A stretch of 44,228 nt of DNA, from IMG/VR virus record IMGVR_UViG_3300046001_004320, positions 1 through 44,228 of that record; one strand, written 5' to 3'. Position numbers and translations under genes: made by a program. Below are positions 43,707 through 44,228 of this stretch, piece after piece. The notes beneath the pieces are model-generated. The model did no database searches. It saw only the letters and a list, made by a program, of their open reading frames with translations, and had not been told where the DNA came from. This stretch comes from a virus. The stretch's first letter is position 1. Each line of letters opens with the position of its first letter.

Positions 43707-44228
43707 ATGGGATATAACAACACAGCAACGACAATCACATTAACTGCAAGGTTAACACCAATAGGTAGACAAAGAATGATTTCAACAAACAATGGGTTAA
43801 TAAAAACCTTTAGTCTTGGTGATTCAGACGCTAATTATTACACAAATTTACCTTTATTAACTGGACAAGTTCCTAGCGTTTCTGGTAACATAGGTGTTAA
43901 TAGCACCAACAGTAATAGTACGGCAAAAGCCATTGGTATTAAAAATCCGATAATTGTAAATTCTAGTGGGTTACTAACAAAAGCTGTTGGTACTCAATCA
44001 ACTAGTATTTTATCTGAATACGAAACTATTGGTTACACAACAATAAGCGGTAACAATTTAACTTATTCAGTAATAAATAGAACTGATTATACAACAGACG
44101 AAAAAACGAACTTATATTATTCGTTTGGTTTACCAATCACAGATGCTAACATTACAACTTTTACGGCAACAACTTCTACTAAAGGTGGTTATGCTGACAC
44201 AGCATTCAGCGGATTTGCGCAGAATTTC
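43707..44228 (+). CDS. Paralogue of the 712-aa fibre-like protein, cut by the right edge
   Basis: An ATG at 43707, 11 bases after the previous gene and preceded by AAAAA, opens a frame that remains open for all 174 codons to the window end. The first 45 residues repeat the pattern of the preceding gene: ITLTARLTPIGRQRM and FSLGDSDANYY. The next part is Thr/Ser/Asn-rich. The C-terminus lies outside the window. It is probably another fibre or baseplate-fibre connecting protein, created by duplication of its neighbour or the reverse. Confidence 0.75.
   Translation, partial: MGYNNTATTITLTARLTPIGRQRMISTNNGLIKTFSLGDSDANYYTNLPLLTGQVPSVSGNIGVNSTNSNSTAKAIGIKNPIIVNSSGLLTKAVGTQSTSILSEYETIGYTTISGNNLTYSVINRTDYTTDEKTNLYYSFGLPITDANITTFTATTSTKGGYADTAFSGFAQNF

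Noticed and set aside
1-44228. tRNA genes and diversity-generating retroelement
   Set aside because: No T-loop-like GTTCGAATCC element in a tRNA context was found between genes, and there is no reverse transcriptase or paired template/variable repeat near the fibre genes.

Overview
The window is one continuous piece of a tailed-phage genome of the contractile (T4-like myovirus) kind. All convincing genes lie on the + strand, packed with gaps of a few bases or short overlaps. The DNA is AT-rich (about one third G+C by eye). Two things point to a host in the Bacteroidota, perhaps a flavobacterium. First, promoters match the Bacteroidota form, a TTG at -33 and TAnnTTTG at -7 separated by 20 bases (210-240, 13356-13386, 13463-13493), and start codons follow A-rich runs instead of Shine-Dalgarno sequences. 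Second, a tail protein carries modules resembling SprB adhesin repeats.

Layout. (1) 1-157: end of a gene cut by the left edge. 158-428: AT-rich control region with a promoter, short direct repeats and a terminator. (2) 429-11178: three tail/baseplate genes: a 1399-aa protein with an OmpA-like domain, a small LysM-like (gp53-like) protein, and a 2078-aa hub protein ending in two probable peptidoglycan-hydrolase domains. (3) 11217-13284: four unrecognised genes, the last encoding a very acidic repeat protein, closed by a strong terminator. (4) 13540-22053: replication and nucleotide metabolism: gp32-like ssDNA-binding protein, UvsX recombinase, FEN-type 5' nuclease, an unknown 171-aa protein, DnaB/gp41-like helicase, and ribonucleotide reductase NrdB and NrdA, closed by another strong terminator. 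(5) 22160 to the right edge: baseplate wedge genes (gp25-like, gp6-like), a small membrane protein, and a long run of large tail/baseplate/fibre proteins, most of them unrecognised.

How the parts fit. Proteins of regions 2 and 5 should build the baseplate, the cell-wall-degrading centre and the host-contact structures. Region 4 makes dNTPs and carries out recombination-dependent replication. The motif TATTTATA (or one-base variants) recurs just upstream of several structural genes and is a candidate phage late promoter. The replication block is bounded by terminators and starts with host-like tandem promoters. No tRNA genes, CRISPR arrays, insertion sequences, introns or reverse transcriptase were seen. 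The most interesting features are the SprB-like and membrane-segment-containing tail protein, the OmpA domain in a virion protein, the two-enzyme hub, the candidate late promoter, the bacterial-SSB-like tip on gp32, and the promoter-terminator leader at 210-354.
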